Program-made: the position numbers and the translations under genes
In this document: positions 43,442 through 53,093 of the stretch, piece by piece
Layout of the letters: the number at the start of each line of letters is the position of its first letter
Position numbering within the stretch: the stretch's first letter is position 1
NCBI GenBank assembly: GCA_002256435.1
Contig: NKJC01000001.1
Span: forward strand, 1,922,001-1,986,000
Origin: Chitinophagaceae bacterium BSSC1
GTDB taxonomy: Bacteria; Bacteroidota; Bacteroidia; Chitinophagales; Chitinophagaceae
DNA: 64,000 bases
Direction: 5' to 3'
The notes under the pieces: generated by a model
Told to the model about the DNA's origin: nothing
Database searches by the model: none
Seen by the model: only the letters and a program-made list of their open reading frames with translations

Positions 43442-45706
43442 CTAGGTAAGGGATTCGGTGTCAAAACGATCAACCGTTTGTATTCCCTGTAGTACACTTA
43501 ATCGGGCCACCAATTCTTCCAATTCCTCCTTGTCATGCACAAATACTTTAATAGTACCCTTAAAAATGCCCTCAGAGGATTCAATGGTCAGTGCGGCAAT
43601 ATTTACCCGCATGTCTCCACTGATTACATTGGTAATCTTATTGATAATACCCACGTCATCAATGCCAATAATTTTCAATCCGGTTAAGAATGAAATCTCC
43701 TTATTCTTGGCCCACTTGGTTTTTACCACACGGTGTCCATAATTGGCCATTAATTGGGTGGCATTGGGGCAGTTGGTTCTGTGAATAATTAAGCCTTTTC
43801 CCGTACTCACAAATCCAAATACGTCATCTCCCGGAATGGGGTTGCAACACTTGGCCAGGGTATAGACAATTCGGTCACTACTCTCTCCAAATATGATGAG
43901 TTCAGAATCTTTTTTATTGTAGTTCTTGTGTTGTTGGTGGTCTATATGAATATCCTGAACCACGGGTTTGGGTTTGGGATGTTCCAACTTGTCTCCCAAC
44001 AAATGAAAGTCTTTTAATTCACGCAGATCAATAGACTTGGTGGCAATTTTGTATAGGAGATCTAAGGAAGAAGGTACTTTATAAAAATGCACCAACTCGT
44101 CAATATTGTGTTGGTTATAAGCCGCACCCATACCTTCTAACTTGCGCTGCAAGGTATATTTTCCATCGTCTGCAATCTTGCGCTTTTCTTCTCTTAATGC
44201 GTCTTTGATCTTGCTCTTGGCCTTTGCCGTAACCACAATACCCAACCAATCTTCCGATGGTTTTTGTTTGCCACTGGTTATGATTTCTATCTGATCACCA
44301 CTGCGTAATTTATGACTAATGGGCACCAGCTTGTGGTGCACTTTGGCTCCAATACATTTGGTGCCAATAGCGGAGTGAATAGAGAAGGCAAAATCCAATG
44401 CCGTACTACCTACGGGTAGCATTTTTACATCGCCCTTAGGCGTATACACATAAATCTCTTCTGCTAAAAATGAAGTCTTGAAATCTTGTAGAAAATCTAC
44501 TGTATCAGTATCAGGTGTACTTAGTACTTCTCTGATTTGTCCAAACCATTTATCAAAGCGGTCTTCATCACCACCGCCTTCTTTGTATTTGTAGTGCGCG
44601 GCCAGGCCTTTCTCTGCAATTTCATTCATTCGTTTGGTCCTAATCTGTACCTCTACCCATTTACCTTGAGGTCCCATTACCGTTGTGTGCAAAGCCTCGT
44701 ATCCATTGCTTTTGGGGTTGCTCAACCAATCGCGCAAGCGTTCTGGTGAGGGGTTGTATTCGTCTGTAATTAAGGAGTAAACTTTCCAACAATCTTCCTT
44801 CTCTTTTTCAGGAGTGGAATTTAAAATCACGCGAATAGCAAAGAGGTCATACACTTCTTCAAAACTCACGGATTTTTTCTTGATCTTATTCCAAATACTA
44901 TGAATGCTTTTGGGTCTTCCGTAGATCTCAAAATTAAAACTACCCGCTTCTAATTTTTCTTTTAGAGGCCTAATAAATTCATTGATATAACGGCTTCTTT
45001 CTCGCTTGGTTTCAGAAAGCTTTTTTGCAATATCTCTATAAGCTTCTGGCTCCATGTACTTCATAGACAGGTCTTCCATTTCTGTCTTGATGCTATACAA
45101 TCCCATGCGGTGTGCCAGTGGTGCATATACCCAAACAGTTTCTGAAGCAATCTTGAGTTGTTTCTCCCGCTTCATGCTGTCTAGGGTGCGCATATTGTGC
45201 AAGCGGTCTGCTAGCTTTATTAGGATTACCCTTGGGTCATCTGTAAGGGTCAACAAAATTTTCTTAAAGTTCTCTGCCTGTTGACTGGTATTGGTGTCAA
45301 TGACATTGGAGATCTTGGTGAGTCCGTCTACAATCTTGGCAATCTCAGAACCAAATTCGTGTTCTAAATCTTCTAGTGTAATGTCTGTATCCTCAACGGT
45401 ATCATGCAAAAGCGCGCAGATGGTACTACGCACACCAAGGCCAATTTCTTCCACGCAAATCATGGCCACTTCTAGTGGGTGAATGATATAGGGCTCTCCA
45501 CTTTTTCTACGCATAGATTTATGCGCTTCTGCCGCCATTTCAAATGCCATACGTACCAATTCTTTGTCACCCCTTTTTAGTTTGGGTCTAAGGCTGCGCA
45601 ACAGGGCACGATAATGTCGGAGAATCTCATTCTTCTCCTGTTCTGCGTTCAAATTATATTTGGGAAGTGCCGCTTCTACCCCTTGATTGTCCAATGCTTG
45701 CTCCAT
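43442..45706 (-). CDS. Bifunctional (p)ppGpp synthetase/hydrolase (RelA/SpoT family)
   Basis: Makes and degrades the alarmone (p)ppGpp. With the ATG at 45706 (MEQALDNQ) the protein has 754 residues. Hydrolase HD domain: SGEPYIIHPLEVAMICVEE and LLHDTVEDTDIT, with LADRLHNMRTL; synthetase: YGRPKSIHSIWNKI, FAIRVILN and SNPKSNGYEALHTTV; TGS domain: IYVYTPKGDVKMLPVGSTALDF; C-terminal zinc/ACT region: AKCCNPIPGDDVFGFV and GIDDVGIINKITNVISG. All hydrolase and synthetase motifs look intact, so bifunctional Rel. It is divergent from the ABC exporter gene with only 42 bases between. Confidence 0.95.
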   Translation of the reverse strand: MEQALDNQGVEAALPKYNLNAEQEKNEILRHYRALLRSLRPKLKRGDKELVRMAFEMAAEAHKSMRRKSGEPYIIHPLEVAMICVEEIGLGVRSTICALLHDTVEDTDITLEDLEHEFGSEIAKIVDGLTKISNVIDTNTSQQAENFKKILLTLTDDPRVILIKLADRLHNMRTLDSMKREKQLKIASETVWVYAPLAHRMGLYSIKTEMEDLSMKYMEPEAYRDIAKKLSETKRERSRYINEFIRPLKEKLEAGSFNFEIYGRPKSIHSIWNKIKKKSVSFEEVYDLFAIRVILNSTPEKEKEDCWKVYSLITDEYNPSPERLRDWLSNPKSNGYEALHTTVMGPQGKWVEVQIRTKRMNEIAEKGLAAHYKYKEGGGDEDRFDKWFGQIREVLSTPDTDTVDFLQDFKTSFLAEEIYVYTPKGDVKMLPVGSTALDFAFSIHSAIGTKCIGAKVHHKLVPISHKLRSGDQIEIITSGKQKPSEDWLGIVVTAKAKSKIKDALREEKRKIADDGKYTLQRKLEGMGAAYNQHNIDELVHFYKVPSSLDLLYKIATKSIDLRELKDFHLLGDKLEHPKPKPVVQDIHIDHQQHKNYNKKDSELIIFGESSDRIVYTLAKCCNPIPGDDVFGFVSTGKGLIIHRTNCPNATQLMANYGHRVVKTKWAKNKEISFLTGLKIIGIDDVGIINKITNVISGDMRVNIAALTIESSEGIFKGTIKVFVHDKEELEELVARLSVLQGIQTVDRFDTESLT

Positions 45707-45732
45707 CACTCTACGAATATAAACAATGTTGT

Positions 45733-45740
45733 TACATTTG
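45733..45740 (+). promoter_or_regulatory. Candidate -7 box in the 42-bp rel/exporter divergent gap
   Basis: TACATTTG matches TAnnTTTG and ends 8 bases before the exporter ATG at 45749, implying a leaderless or very short leader. On the minus strand the same gap reads TATATTCG, a TAnnTTCG variant for rel. The two would be almost back to back. Confidence 0.4.
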
Positions 45741-45748
45741 TGGTTCAC

Positions 45749-47566
45749 ATGCAAGAAAGCCCAAAGAAGAAAGTATTTGATTTTTCCCTTTTCAAACGGA
45801 TTTTCCGTTTTGTTAAGCCCTATTCGGGTTTTTTCTATGGGAGTATTCTCTTGGCCATCCTCATGGCTTTTTTTGCTCCAGTAAGACCCTACTTAATTCA
45901 ACTAACCATTGATAGTGCAACTGGTAAGGCTTTGCACCTGCCCACTTGGGTTAAATGGGTGCTACTTGGCAGAGACTTAAGCGATGTAAGCCGCTTTATT
46001 ATTGCTGTTACGCTCTTTCAGGTATTTTTTCTTTTGGTGGAATCTGCAGTTAGATTTTTGTTCAGCTTTGTTACGGCCTGGATGGGGCAGATGGTGGTGA
46101 AAGACCTGCGCGTAACAGTCTATGAAAAAGTAGTGGGTCTGAACCTAAGTCAATTTGACAAAACGCCCATTGGCACACTGACCACCCGAACCATTAATGA
46201 TATTGAAAGCATCAATGATATTTTTTCTGATGGGCTAATTCCCATTATTGCGGATTTGCTCACCATTATTATTACCCTGGCTACCATGTTTTGGATGGAC
46301 TGGCGTTTGACTTTGATTAGTTTGATACCCTTTCCACTCATGATTGTGGCTACCTATTATTTTAAGGAGTCTGTGAATAAGAGTTTTATCAGGGTGAGAA
46401 ATGCGGTGGCAGCTTTAAATGCTTTTGTGCAAGAACATATCACGGGCATGCAGGTGGTTCAGGCTTTTGCATCGGAAGAAAGGGAATTTCAGAAGTTTAA
46501 GAAAATCAATACCGAGCACAAAAATGCCAATATCAACGCCATTTTTGCCTACTCCGTATTCTTTCCTATTGTAGAAGTGGTCTTGGCGGTAAGCATGGGT
46601 CTCTTGGTATGGTGGATAGCTGGTCAGGCCCTTGATGCTGGTTTATTGGTGGCATTTATCTTGTATTTGAACCAGATTTTTAGACCCTTAAGGGTGATAG
46701 CCGATAAGTTTAATGTGCTCCAAATGGGCATGATAGCCGCAGAAAGGGTGTTCAAAGTATTGGACAATCCTGATTTTACCCCAGCTTCTGGTCCCGATGC
46801 CGTGAAAAAAGCCCATATGGATGGATCCATTGACTTTAGCCATGTGAGTTTTGCCTATAATGAACCCAATTATGTGCTCAAAGACATTAGTTTTTCCGTA
46901 AAAGCTGGGGAGACCGTGGCCTTGGTGGGGCATACAGGAAGTGGTAAAACAAGTATTATCTCCTTATTAAATAGGTTGTACCAAATTCAAAAAGGAACTA
47001 TTGAAATTGATGGAATCCGCATTGAAGACTATGATCTTGACAATCTGCGTCAGCATATTGGGGTGGTCTTACAAGACGTATTTCTGTTTAGTGGGTCTGT
47101 GTTGGACAATATTACTTTGAGAAACCCAGCCATCAGCAGGGAGCAAGTGGAAGAAGCCGCCAAAATGATTGGGGTGCACGATTTTATTATGAGGTTACCC
47201 GGGGGATATGATTATCACGTAATGGAGCGTGGTAGTACCCTTAGTCTGGGTCAGCGCCAATTATTGTCATTTATTCGGGCTTTATTATACCAACCGGCCA
47301 TCCTGATTTTGGACGAAGCCACTTCTTCCATTGATACAGAAAGCGAGCAAATGATTGAAAAAGCCATTGATACCCTCATTTCTGGCCGAACATCTATTGT
47401 GATTGCTCATAGACTGTCTACCATTAGAAAAGCCAGTAAAATCATTGTCCTTGACAAGGGGCAAATCATAGAAATGGGTAACCACGAGGAATTATTGGCC
47501 TTGGGAGGTCATTATGCCAAGCTGCACGAGATGCAGTTTGACAAGAAAAAGGGGATTCTGGCCTGA
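45749..47566 (+). CDS. ABC exporter, fused membrane and ATPase domains (MsbA-like)
   Basis: A 605-residue inner-membrane half-transporter. The frame is open upstream across rel, but the ATG at 45749 (MQESPKKKVFDFSLFKRIF) fits the family. Membrane domain about 20-340; ATPase with Walker A GHTGSGKTS, Q-loop VVLQDVFLFSG, signature TLSLGQRQLLS (LSLGQ rather than LSGGQ, a tolerated variant), Walker B AILILDEATSSID and IAHRLST. A segment HLPTWVKWVLLGRDLSDVS between the first two helices is a larger extracytoplasmic loop than usual. Substrate unknown. Confidence 0.92.
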   Translation: MQESPKKKVFDFSLFKRIFRFVKPYSGFFYGSILLAILMAFFAPVRPYLIQLTIDSATGKALHLPTWVKWVLLGRDLSDVSRFIIAVTLFQVFFLLVESAVRFLFSFVTAWMGQMVVKDLRVTVYEKVVGLNLSQFDKTPIGTLTTRTINDIESINDIFSDGLIPIIADLLTIIITLATMFWMDWRLTLISLIPFPLMIVATYYFKESVNKSFIRVRNAVAALNAFVQEHITGMQVVQAFASEEREFQKFKKINTEHKNANINAIFAYSVFFPIVEVVLAVSMGLLVWWIAGQALDAGLLVAFILYLNQIFRPLRVIADKFNVLQMGMIAAERVFKVLDNPDFTPASGPDAVKKAHMDGSIDFSHVSFAYNEPNYVLKDISFSVKAGETVALVGHTGSGKTSIISLLNRLYQIQKGTIEIDGIRIEDYDLDNLRQHIGVVLQDVFLFSGSVLDNITLRNPAISREQVEEAAKMIGVHDFIMRLPGGYDYHVMERGSTLSLGQRQLLSFIRALLYQPAILILDEATSSIDTESEQMIEKAIDTLISGRTSIVIAHRLSTIRKASKIIVLDKGQIIEMGNHEELLALGGHYAKLHEMQFDKKKGILA

Positions 47567-47623
47567 GTCTTAAAAGCATAATATTTTCTGCTGTTTTGCT
47601 GTCATTTTTAGCCGCCTTACCCC

Positions 47624-47631
47624 TATCTTTG
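47624..47631 (+). promoter_or_regulatory. Candidate -7 box for the atp operon
   Basis: TATCTTTG matches TAnnTTTG, 20 bases before the atpB ATG. The nearest TTG (47596-47598) is 25 bases upstream, longer than the usual 19-21. Confidence 0.5.
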
Positions 47632-47651
47632 CCGCAAATTTGGAGAGAGTC

Positions 47652-48755
47652 ATGGCGTCTAGAAGCTTTAAATCATTATTAGTACTCATATTCAGCCTTG
47701 TTTCTATGCTGTTTGCCACTGCAGTTTATGCAGAAAATGCACCTGAAACAGCGGGTCATGGCACGGAAGAAGCCGGAAAAGAAAAAAAGGAAGGGGCATT
47801 TGACCCAGCCGAACTAATCATGGAGCATATCCTTGATGCCCACGAATTCCATTTTTTCACTTTGGGTGAATCAGAGGTTTCTATTCCATTACCTGTGATT
47901 GTTTATTCTAAAGAGCGCGGATTAGCTGCTTTCTCTTATGGTAATTTTCACCATGGTCACGAAGCTTATAATGGATATAAGACTGAAGAAGGCAAGATTG
48001 TAGCAGTTGACGCAGAAGGCAAAGTTGACGAAGCCGTTACCTTATATGATTTTAGTTTAACTAGAAACGTAGTCCAAATGTTTTTGGCATTGACGCTTTT
48101 GGTTGTACTGATGATTAATGTAGCTAACAAATACAAAAAAGGTGGCGCCAAAACTGCCCCATCTGGTTTTCAAAATGCAGTGGAACCCGTGATTACTTTT
48201 GTAAGAGACGAGGTTGCCAAACCCAATCTGGGTCATGCTTATGGCAAGTACATGCCTTATTTGTTAACCGTATTCTTTTTTATCTTGATCAACAATATTG
48301 TTGGTTTGATTCCAGGTACAGCCAATGTAACTGGTAATATTGCTTTTACTGTTGTGTTGGGTGTGGTTAGTTTCTTTGTGATTGTGTTTAGCACCAACAA
48401 ACATTTCTGGGGTCATATTTTTAACCCACCGGTTCCTTTCTTGGTTAAGTTTATCTTGGTGCCTGTAGAATTCATTGGAATCTTCACCAAACCATTTGCC
48501 TTGATTGTCCGATTGTTTGCCAACATGGTGGCGGGTCACATTATCATCACTTGTTTTGTGATGTTGATCTTCATCTTTGGCGCTATGAGCCAAGTAGCAG
48601 GATGGGGTTTCTCTCCAGTCTCTGTTGCCTTTACAGTTTTCATTTACTTAATTGAAATATTGGTTGCCTTTATACAAGCCTTCATCTTTACCAACCTGAC
48701 CGCGGTATTTATTGGTCAGTCTAGAGAGGGAGCGCATGATGATGCACACCATTAA
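47652..48755 (+). CDS. atpB: ATP synthase F0 subunit a
   Basis: Proton-channel subunit of F1F0 ATP synthase. The 367-residue protein is longer than E. coli subunit a (271) because of an N-terminal signal-like helix (FKSLLVLIFSLVSMLFATAVYA) and a soluble region with many His (HEFHFF, FHHGHEAY), normal in Bacteroidota. The membrane part shows YLLTVFFFILINNIVGLIPG, KPFALIVRLFANMVAGH with the essential Arg, and the terminal LIEILVAFIQAFIFTNLTAVFIG. Start ATG at 47652; a TTG lies four codons upstream. First gene of atpB-E-F-H-A. Confidence 0.96.
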   Translation: MASRSFKSLLVLIFSLVSMLFATAVYAENAPETAGHGTEEAGKEKKEGAFDPAELIMEHILDAHEFHFFTLGESEVSIPLPVIVYSKERGLAAFSYGNFHHGHEAYNGYKTEEGKIVAVDAEGKVDEAVTLYDFSLTRNVVQMFLALTLLVVLMINVANKYKKGGAKTAPSGFQNAVEPVITFVRDEVAKPNLGHAYGKYMPYLLTVFFFILINNIVGLIPGTANVTGNIAFTVVLGVVSFFVIVFSTNKHFWGHIFNPPVPFLVKFILVPVEFIGIFTKPFALIVRLFANMVAGHIIITCFVMLIFIFGAMSQVAGWGFSPVSVAFTVFIYLIEILVAFIQAFIFTNLTAVFIGQSREGAHDDAHH

Positions 48756-49031
<276 letters not shown>

Positions 49032-49051
49032 GCTAAGTAGGCACAAACTTT

Positions 49052-49110
49052 TCACTGCATCCAAAGCAAAGGGCAATGGGTGCAGTGATTCTTTTTCTTT
49101 TAAAAGAATC
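49052..49110 (+). promoter_or_regulatory. Attenuator-like stem-loops between atpE and atpF
   Basis: Stem 1: TCACTGCATCC (49052-49062) with GGGTGCAGTGA (49078-49088), eleven pairs including one U-G, loop of 15, then TTCTTTTTCTTTT. Stem 2: GATTCTTTT (49087-49095) with AAAAGAATC (49102-49110). The two share 49087-49088 and stem 2 pairs away the T-rich tract, so they are partly exclusive: stem 1 would terminate or pause, stem 2 would let transcription through. This fits the need for many more c than b subunits. Confidence 0.65.
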
Positions 49111-49131
49111 TTGACCAACTAAATAGTATTT

Positions 49132-49626
49132 ATGCAATTGTTAACACCCGGTTTAGGATTATTGGTTTGGACCTTTATTGCGTTCTTACTGGTATTTTTT
49201 ATCCTAAAGAAATTTGCCTGGAAGCCCATTCTGGAAACATTAAAAGAAAGGGAAACTGGTATAGCAGAAGCCATCGCGTCAGCTGATAAAATCAAGACTG
49301 AAATGGCGGCTCTGAAAAATGAAAACGAAGCCTTGTTGGCTCAAGCTCGTGAAGAACGTGCTGTGTTAATTAAGGAAGCAAAAGAAACCGCTAACAAAAT
49401 GGTTTCTGACGCTAAAGAAAAAGCTCGTGCTGAATTCGATAGGATTGTGGCTGATGCTCAGTCTGCCATTACTCAGCAAAAAAATGCTGCATTAACCGAT
49501 GTGAAAAACCAAGTTGGTTCATTGGTGATTGAAGTAGCTGAGAAAGTGTTGCGCAGAGAACTAGCCAACAAAGCAGAGCAAGAAGCCTATATCAAGGGTC
49601 TTGCAGAAGTAGTGAACATGAACTAA
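49132..49626 (+). CDS. atpF: ATP synthase F0 subunit b
   Basis: Peripheral-stalk subunit of 164 residues. One N-terminal membrane helix (GLGLLVWTFIAFLLVFFILKKFAWKPIL, with the usual FAWKPIL) and a long amphipathic helix rich in Ala, Lys and Glu that dimerises and binds delta. Length and domain order are standard. It begins 100 bases after atpE, beyond the attenuator-like hairpins, and ends 10 bases before atpH. Confidence 0.96.
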   Translation: MQLLTPGLGLLVWTFIAFLLVFFILKKFAWKPILETLKERETGIAEAIASADKIKTEMAALKNENEALLAQAREERAVLIKEAKETANKMVSDAKEKARAEFDRIVADAQSAITQQKNAALTDVKNQVGSLVIEVAEKVLRRELANKAEQEAYIKGLAEVVNMN

Positions 49627-49636
49627 AAGAATTAAA

Positions 49637-50197
49637 ATGCCCAATCCACGTTTAGCAGGCAGATACGCAAAAAGTTTGATTGACCTTTCTATTGAAAAGG
49701 GTCAATTAGAAGCGGTATATGCTGATATGAAATACTTGCAGCAATTATGCAAGGTGAGCAGGGAATTTGTGAATTTGATGCGCAGCCCAATTGTGCGCAA
49801 TGACCAAAAGAATGCCATTATCAATGCCATCACCAATGGTAAAATCAGTGAGCTCACTGCAGCTTTTAACCAATTATTGGTTAGAAAAGGACGTGAGGGA
49901 GATATACCTGAAATTGCCGTGGCTTTTGTAGAACAGTACAATGCATTGAAAGGCATCCATGCTGTGAAACTGAGCACAGCAGCACCTATCAGTGATGAAT
50001 TACGCAAAGCCATTGAAACAAGGGTTGCTACTAACCAAGGATTCCCAAGCATTGAATTGGAAACTGCCGTTGACGAAAAATTGATCGGCGGTTTTGTATT
50101 GGAGTTTAACAACAAACTGGTTGATGCAAGCATTTTGCATGACTTGAAAGTGTTGAAACTGCAATTCATGGAGAATCACTATGTAGACAAAATATAG
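49637..50197 (+). CDS. atpH: ATP synthase F1 subunit delta
   Basis: Links the F1 head to the stalk. The 186-residue protein has the N-terminal helical domain (RLAGRYAKSLIDLSIEKGQLE, YLQQLCKVSREFVNLMRSPIV) and the C-terminal domain (KLSTAAPISDELRKAIETRV, IGGFVLEFNNKLVDASILHDL) where the GGFVLEFNNKLVDASI strand is conserved. It is between atpF (10 bases) and atpA (49 bases). Confidence 0.96.
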   Translation: MPNPRLAGRYAKSLIDLSIEKGQLEAVYADMKYLQQLCKVSREFVNLMRSPIVRNDQKNAIINAITNGKISELTAAFNQLLVRKGREGDIPEIAVAFVEQYNALKGIHAVKLSTAAPISDELRKAIETRVATNQGFPSIELETAVDEKLIGGFVLEFNNKLVDASILHDLKVLKLQFMENHYVDKI

Positions 50198-50246
50198 TTT
50201 AGATAAATAAGAATTGAATAACAAACATTAATAAAAGCAGATAATC

Positions 50247-51824
50247 ATGGTTGACATTAAACCCGATGAAATTTCCGCGATACTGAGACAACAGCTCAGC
50301 AACTTCAATGTGAGTGCCGATCTAGAAGAAGTTGGTACCGTATTGCAGGTTGGGGATGGTATTGCTCGTGTGTATGGCCTTAACGGTGTACGCTCAGGTG
50401 AACTGGTAGTATTTGAGAATGGTGTAAAAGCCATTGCCTTGAACCTAGAAGAAGACAATGTGGGTGTGGTATTGATGGGTGAGAGCGGAGACATCAAAGA
50501 AGGCGCCAAAGTAAAAAGAACCGGACAGATTGCATCCATTCAAGTGGGTGAGGGTTTGGTTGGCCGTGTTATCAACACATTGGGTGCACCCATTGATGGT
50601 AAAGGCCCAATTACTGGTGAATTATATGAAATGCCATTGGAGCGTAAAGCACCAGGTGTTATCTTCCGTGAGCCAGTTAAAGAACCATTGCAAACTGGTA
50701 TCAAAGCCATTGATGCCATGATTCCAATTGGTCGTGGTCAGCGTGAGTTGGTGATTGGTGACCGTCAGACTGGTAAAACTGCCATCTGCGTAGATACCAT
50801 TATCAATCAGAAAGAATTCTTTGATGCAGGTAAGCCAGTATACTGTATATATGTTGCCATTGGTCAAAAAGCATCTACCGTTGCCGGTGTAATGAAAACC
50901 TTGACTGATTCTGGTGCTATGGCTTACACAACTATTGTGTGTGCTTCTGCATCTGATCCAGCTCCATTGCAGTTCTACGCACCATTTGCGGGTGCTGCTA
51001 TTGGTGAGTTCTTCCGTGATACCGGTAGACCAGCGTTGATTGTATTTGACGATTTGAGTAAACAAGCGGTAGCATACCGTGAGGTTTCTCTATTGTTAAG
51101 AAGACCTCCAGGACGTGAAGCATATCCTGGTGACGTATTCTATCTACATAGTCGTTTATTGGAAAGAGCTGCTAAAGTTATTGCCAATGACGATGTTGCT
51201 AAGAACATGAATGACTTACCAGCTTCTATCAAGCATTTGGTAAAAGGTGGTGGTTCATTGACTGCATTGCCAATTATTGAAACACAAGCGGGTGACGTAT
51301 CTGCTTATATTCCAACTAACGTAATCTCTATTACTGACGGTCAGATCTTCTTGGAAGGTAACTTGTTCAACGCAGGTATTCGTCCAGCGATTAACGTAGG
51401 TATCTCTGTAAGCCGTGTGGGTGGTAACGCTCAGATCAAATCCATGAAGAAAGTAGCAGGTACTTTGAAATTGGATCAGGCCCTTTACCGTGAGTTGGAA
51501 GCCTTCTCTAAATTTGGTGGTGACCTAGATGCTGCAACCAAGTCTGTAATTGACAAGGGTGCTCGTAACGTGGAAATCTTGAAGCAGTTGCAATATTCTC
51601 CAATGACCGTTGAAAACCAAGTTGCAATTATCTACTTGGGTACACAAGGTTTGTTGCGTGATGTAGCTGTGAAAAACGTGAAGGAATTTGAAGCACATTT
51701 CTTAACTGAAATGGCTAACAAATTACCAGATGTTTTGGCAGAATTTAAGAAAGGTCAGTTGAACGACGCAAGTTTGACTAAGATGACTGATCTAGCTAAA
51801 AGCTTGATGCCTCAGTACAAATAG
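50247..51824 (+). CDS. atpA: ATP synthase F1 subunit alpha
   Basis: Non-catalytic nucleotide-binding subunit of F1. The 525-residue protein has an N-terminal beta barrel ([21 protein letters not shown]), P-loop [52 protein letters not shown] (here quoted as [16 protein letters not shown]) and the [16 protein letters not shown] segment. All normal. An efficient terminator follows 22 bases after the stop, so atpG, atpD and atpC are not in this transcript and do not occur in the window. Confidence 0.98.
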   Translation: MVDIKPDEISAILRQQLSNFNVSADLEEVGTVLQVGDGIARVYGLNGVRSGELVVFENGVKAIALNLEEDNVGVVLMGESGDIKEGAKVKRTGQIASIQVGEGLVGRVINTLGAPIDGKGPITGELYEMPLERKAPGVIFREPVKEPLQTGIKAIDAMIPIGRGQRELVIGDRQTGKTAICVDTIINQKEFFDAGKPVYCIYVAIGQKASTVAGVMKTLTDSGAMAYTTIVCASASDPAPLQFYAPFAGAAIGEFFRDTGRPALIVFDDLSKQAVAYREVSLLLRRPPGREAYPGDVFYLHSRLLERAAKVIANDDVAKNMNDLPASIKHLVKGGGSLTALPIIETQAGDVSAYIPTNVISITDGQIFLEGNLFNAGIRPAINVGISVSRVGGNAQIKSMKKVAGTLKLDQALYRELEAFSKFGGDLDAATKSVIDKGARNVEILKQLQYSPMTVENQVAIIYLGTQGLLRDVAVKNVKEFEAHFLTEMANKLPDVLAEFKKGQLNDASLTKMTDLAKSLMPQYK

Positions 51825-51846
51825 TCCACACTAACTGGTTATATGG

Positions 51847-51875
51847 AAGACCCCAAGCAATTGGGGTCTTTTTTT
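51847..51875 (+). terminator. Intrinsic terminator of the atp operon
   Basis: Perfect 10-bp stem AAGACCCCAA / TTGGGGTCTT (51847-51856, 51861-51870) with a GCAA tetraloop of the stable GNRA class, followed by T5. Very strong. Confidence 0.95.
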
Positions 51876-51922
51876 GTGCCGAACCAAAATGCTTCTTGCT
51901 TGTTCTTGGGCAAAAGCCTATC

Positions 51923-52978
51923 ATGAAAAGCTCCCTAAGCTTCCTTTTTTTATTGTTCAGCCTTTTGGCTATTGCACAAAAGCCAATCAATCCTTATCAG
52001 AAAATTGTTCAGAACTATAGTCAGAAAAAGCAGTTTAGCGGTAATGTTTTAATTGCCAAAAAGGGTCAGATAATTTATCAGCAAGCCACGGGAATAGCCA
52101 ATAGAACCTGGAATATTCCCATGGCCATGGATGCCAAATTCAAAATCTGTTCCATTACTAAAACCTTTACAGCGGTCTTGGTGATGCAGTTAGTAGAAGC
52201 GGGTAAAATATCATTAGCCGGAACGATTGGTCAATATTTGCCGGAATACCAAGGACCAGCCAGAGACCAAGTAACTATGGAACAATTGCTAACTTATAGT
52301 TCCGGATTAGATAATTCAGACCAGCGTGATGATGCCATGTACCAATCAGTCATGTCAGTGGATAGCATCATCAAACGATTTGGTTCTGGTCCATTGGTAG
52401 CAAAACCTGGCACCCAATTCAGTTATAAGAATATTGATTTTATTATTCTTGGTAGGATTTTGGAAAAAATTACAGGCAAATCTTATCGCGTACTATTAGA
52501 AGAGCAAATTCTACAACCCTTGCAAATGAAGCATAGTGGCTATCTCAGCAATAGCATGGTTGTTCCTGGATTGGTTAGTTCTTATCAAATAGATAGTCTG
52601 GGTCATGTGCAACAAGATGATCCATATTGGATAGATAATTTTTATGCAAGCGCTGCTATGTATGCTAGTATCCAAGACATGCATTTGTTTGACCAAGCCT
52701 TGTTTCATGGAAAATTGATCAATCAAAACAGCTTGGAATTGATGCTCAAACCCCATCCCGAATTATGGGGAGTAGCATTGGGATTTTGGGTAAGCGATAC
52801 CCAAATTGGTGCTGTCAAAACCAAGGTAGCAGATAGAAGGGGAAGCATTGGAGGTAGCAATGCCATCTGGTATCATTTAATTGATCAAGACATCAATATC
52901 TTCATTTTGAGTAATAATAACGCCTTTGATTTGGTTGAGCTGCGCGATGAGCTGGCCAAAGCGGTGATCAGCAAATAA
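51923..52978 (+). CDS. Serine hydrolase, class C beta-lactamase-like
   Basis: A 351-residue secreted protein. The ATG at 51923 gives the signal peptide MKSSLSFLFLLFSLLAIAQ. The beta-lactamase/DD-peptidase-like fold is shown by the SxxK motif CSITKTFTAVLVMQL, the YxN motif in FSYKNIDFIILG and the C-terminal GSIGGSNAIWYH in place of KTG. This family includes peptidases, esterases and antibiotic-degrading enzymes; sequence alone does not tell which. I infer a periplasmic or outer-membrane hydrolase. It starts 47 bases after the atp terminator and lies 115 bases before a TonB receptor. Confidence 0.9.
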   Translation: MKSSLSFLFLLFSLLAIAQKPINPYQKIVQNYSQKKQFSGNVLIAKKGQIIYQQATGIANRTWNIPMAMDAKFKICSITKTFTAVLVMQLVEAGKISLAGTIGQYLPEYQGPARDQVTMEQLLTYSSGLDNSDQRDDAMYQSVMSVDSIIKRFGSGPLVAKPGTQFSYKNIDFIILGRILEKITGKSYRVLLEEQILQPLQMKHSGYLSNSMVVPGLVSSYQIDSLGHVQQDDPYWIDNFYASAAMYASIQDMHLFDQALFHGKLINQNSLELMLKPHPELWGVALGFWVSDTQIGAVKTKVADRRGSIGGSNAIWYHLIDQDINIFILSNNNAFDLVELRDELAKAVISK

Positions 52979-53043
52979 AAAATCATATTCTGGTAGGAAA
53001 ATTGGGAGGTTGGACAGCCCCTAAAATAATATTTGTAAAATAG

Positions 53044-53075
53044 TTTGGTTTATAAAATAAACTAGTCTATGTTTG
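53044..53075 (+). promoter_or_regulatory. Canonical promoter for the second TonB receptor
   Basis: TTTG (53044-53047), 20-bp spacer, TATGTTTG (53068-53075), matching the Bacteroidota -33/-7 consensus. Leader of about 15 bases to the ATG at 53094. Confidence 0.65.
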
Positions 53076-53093
53076 ATCTGTCAAATCCCTACA

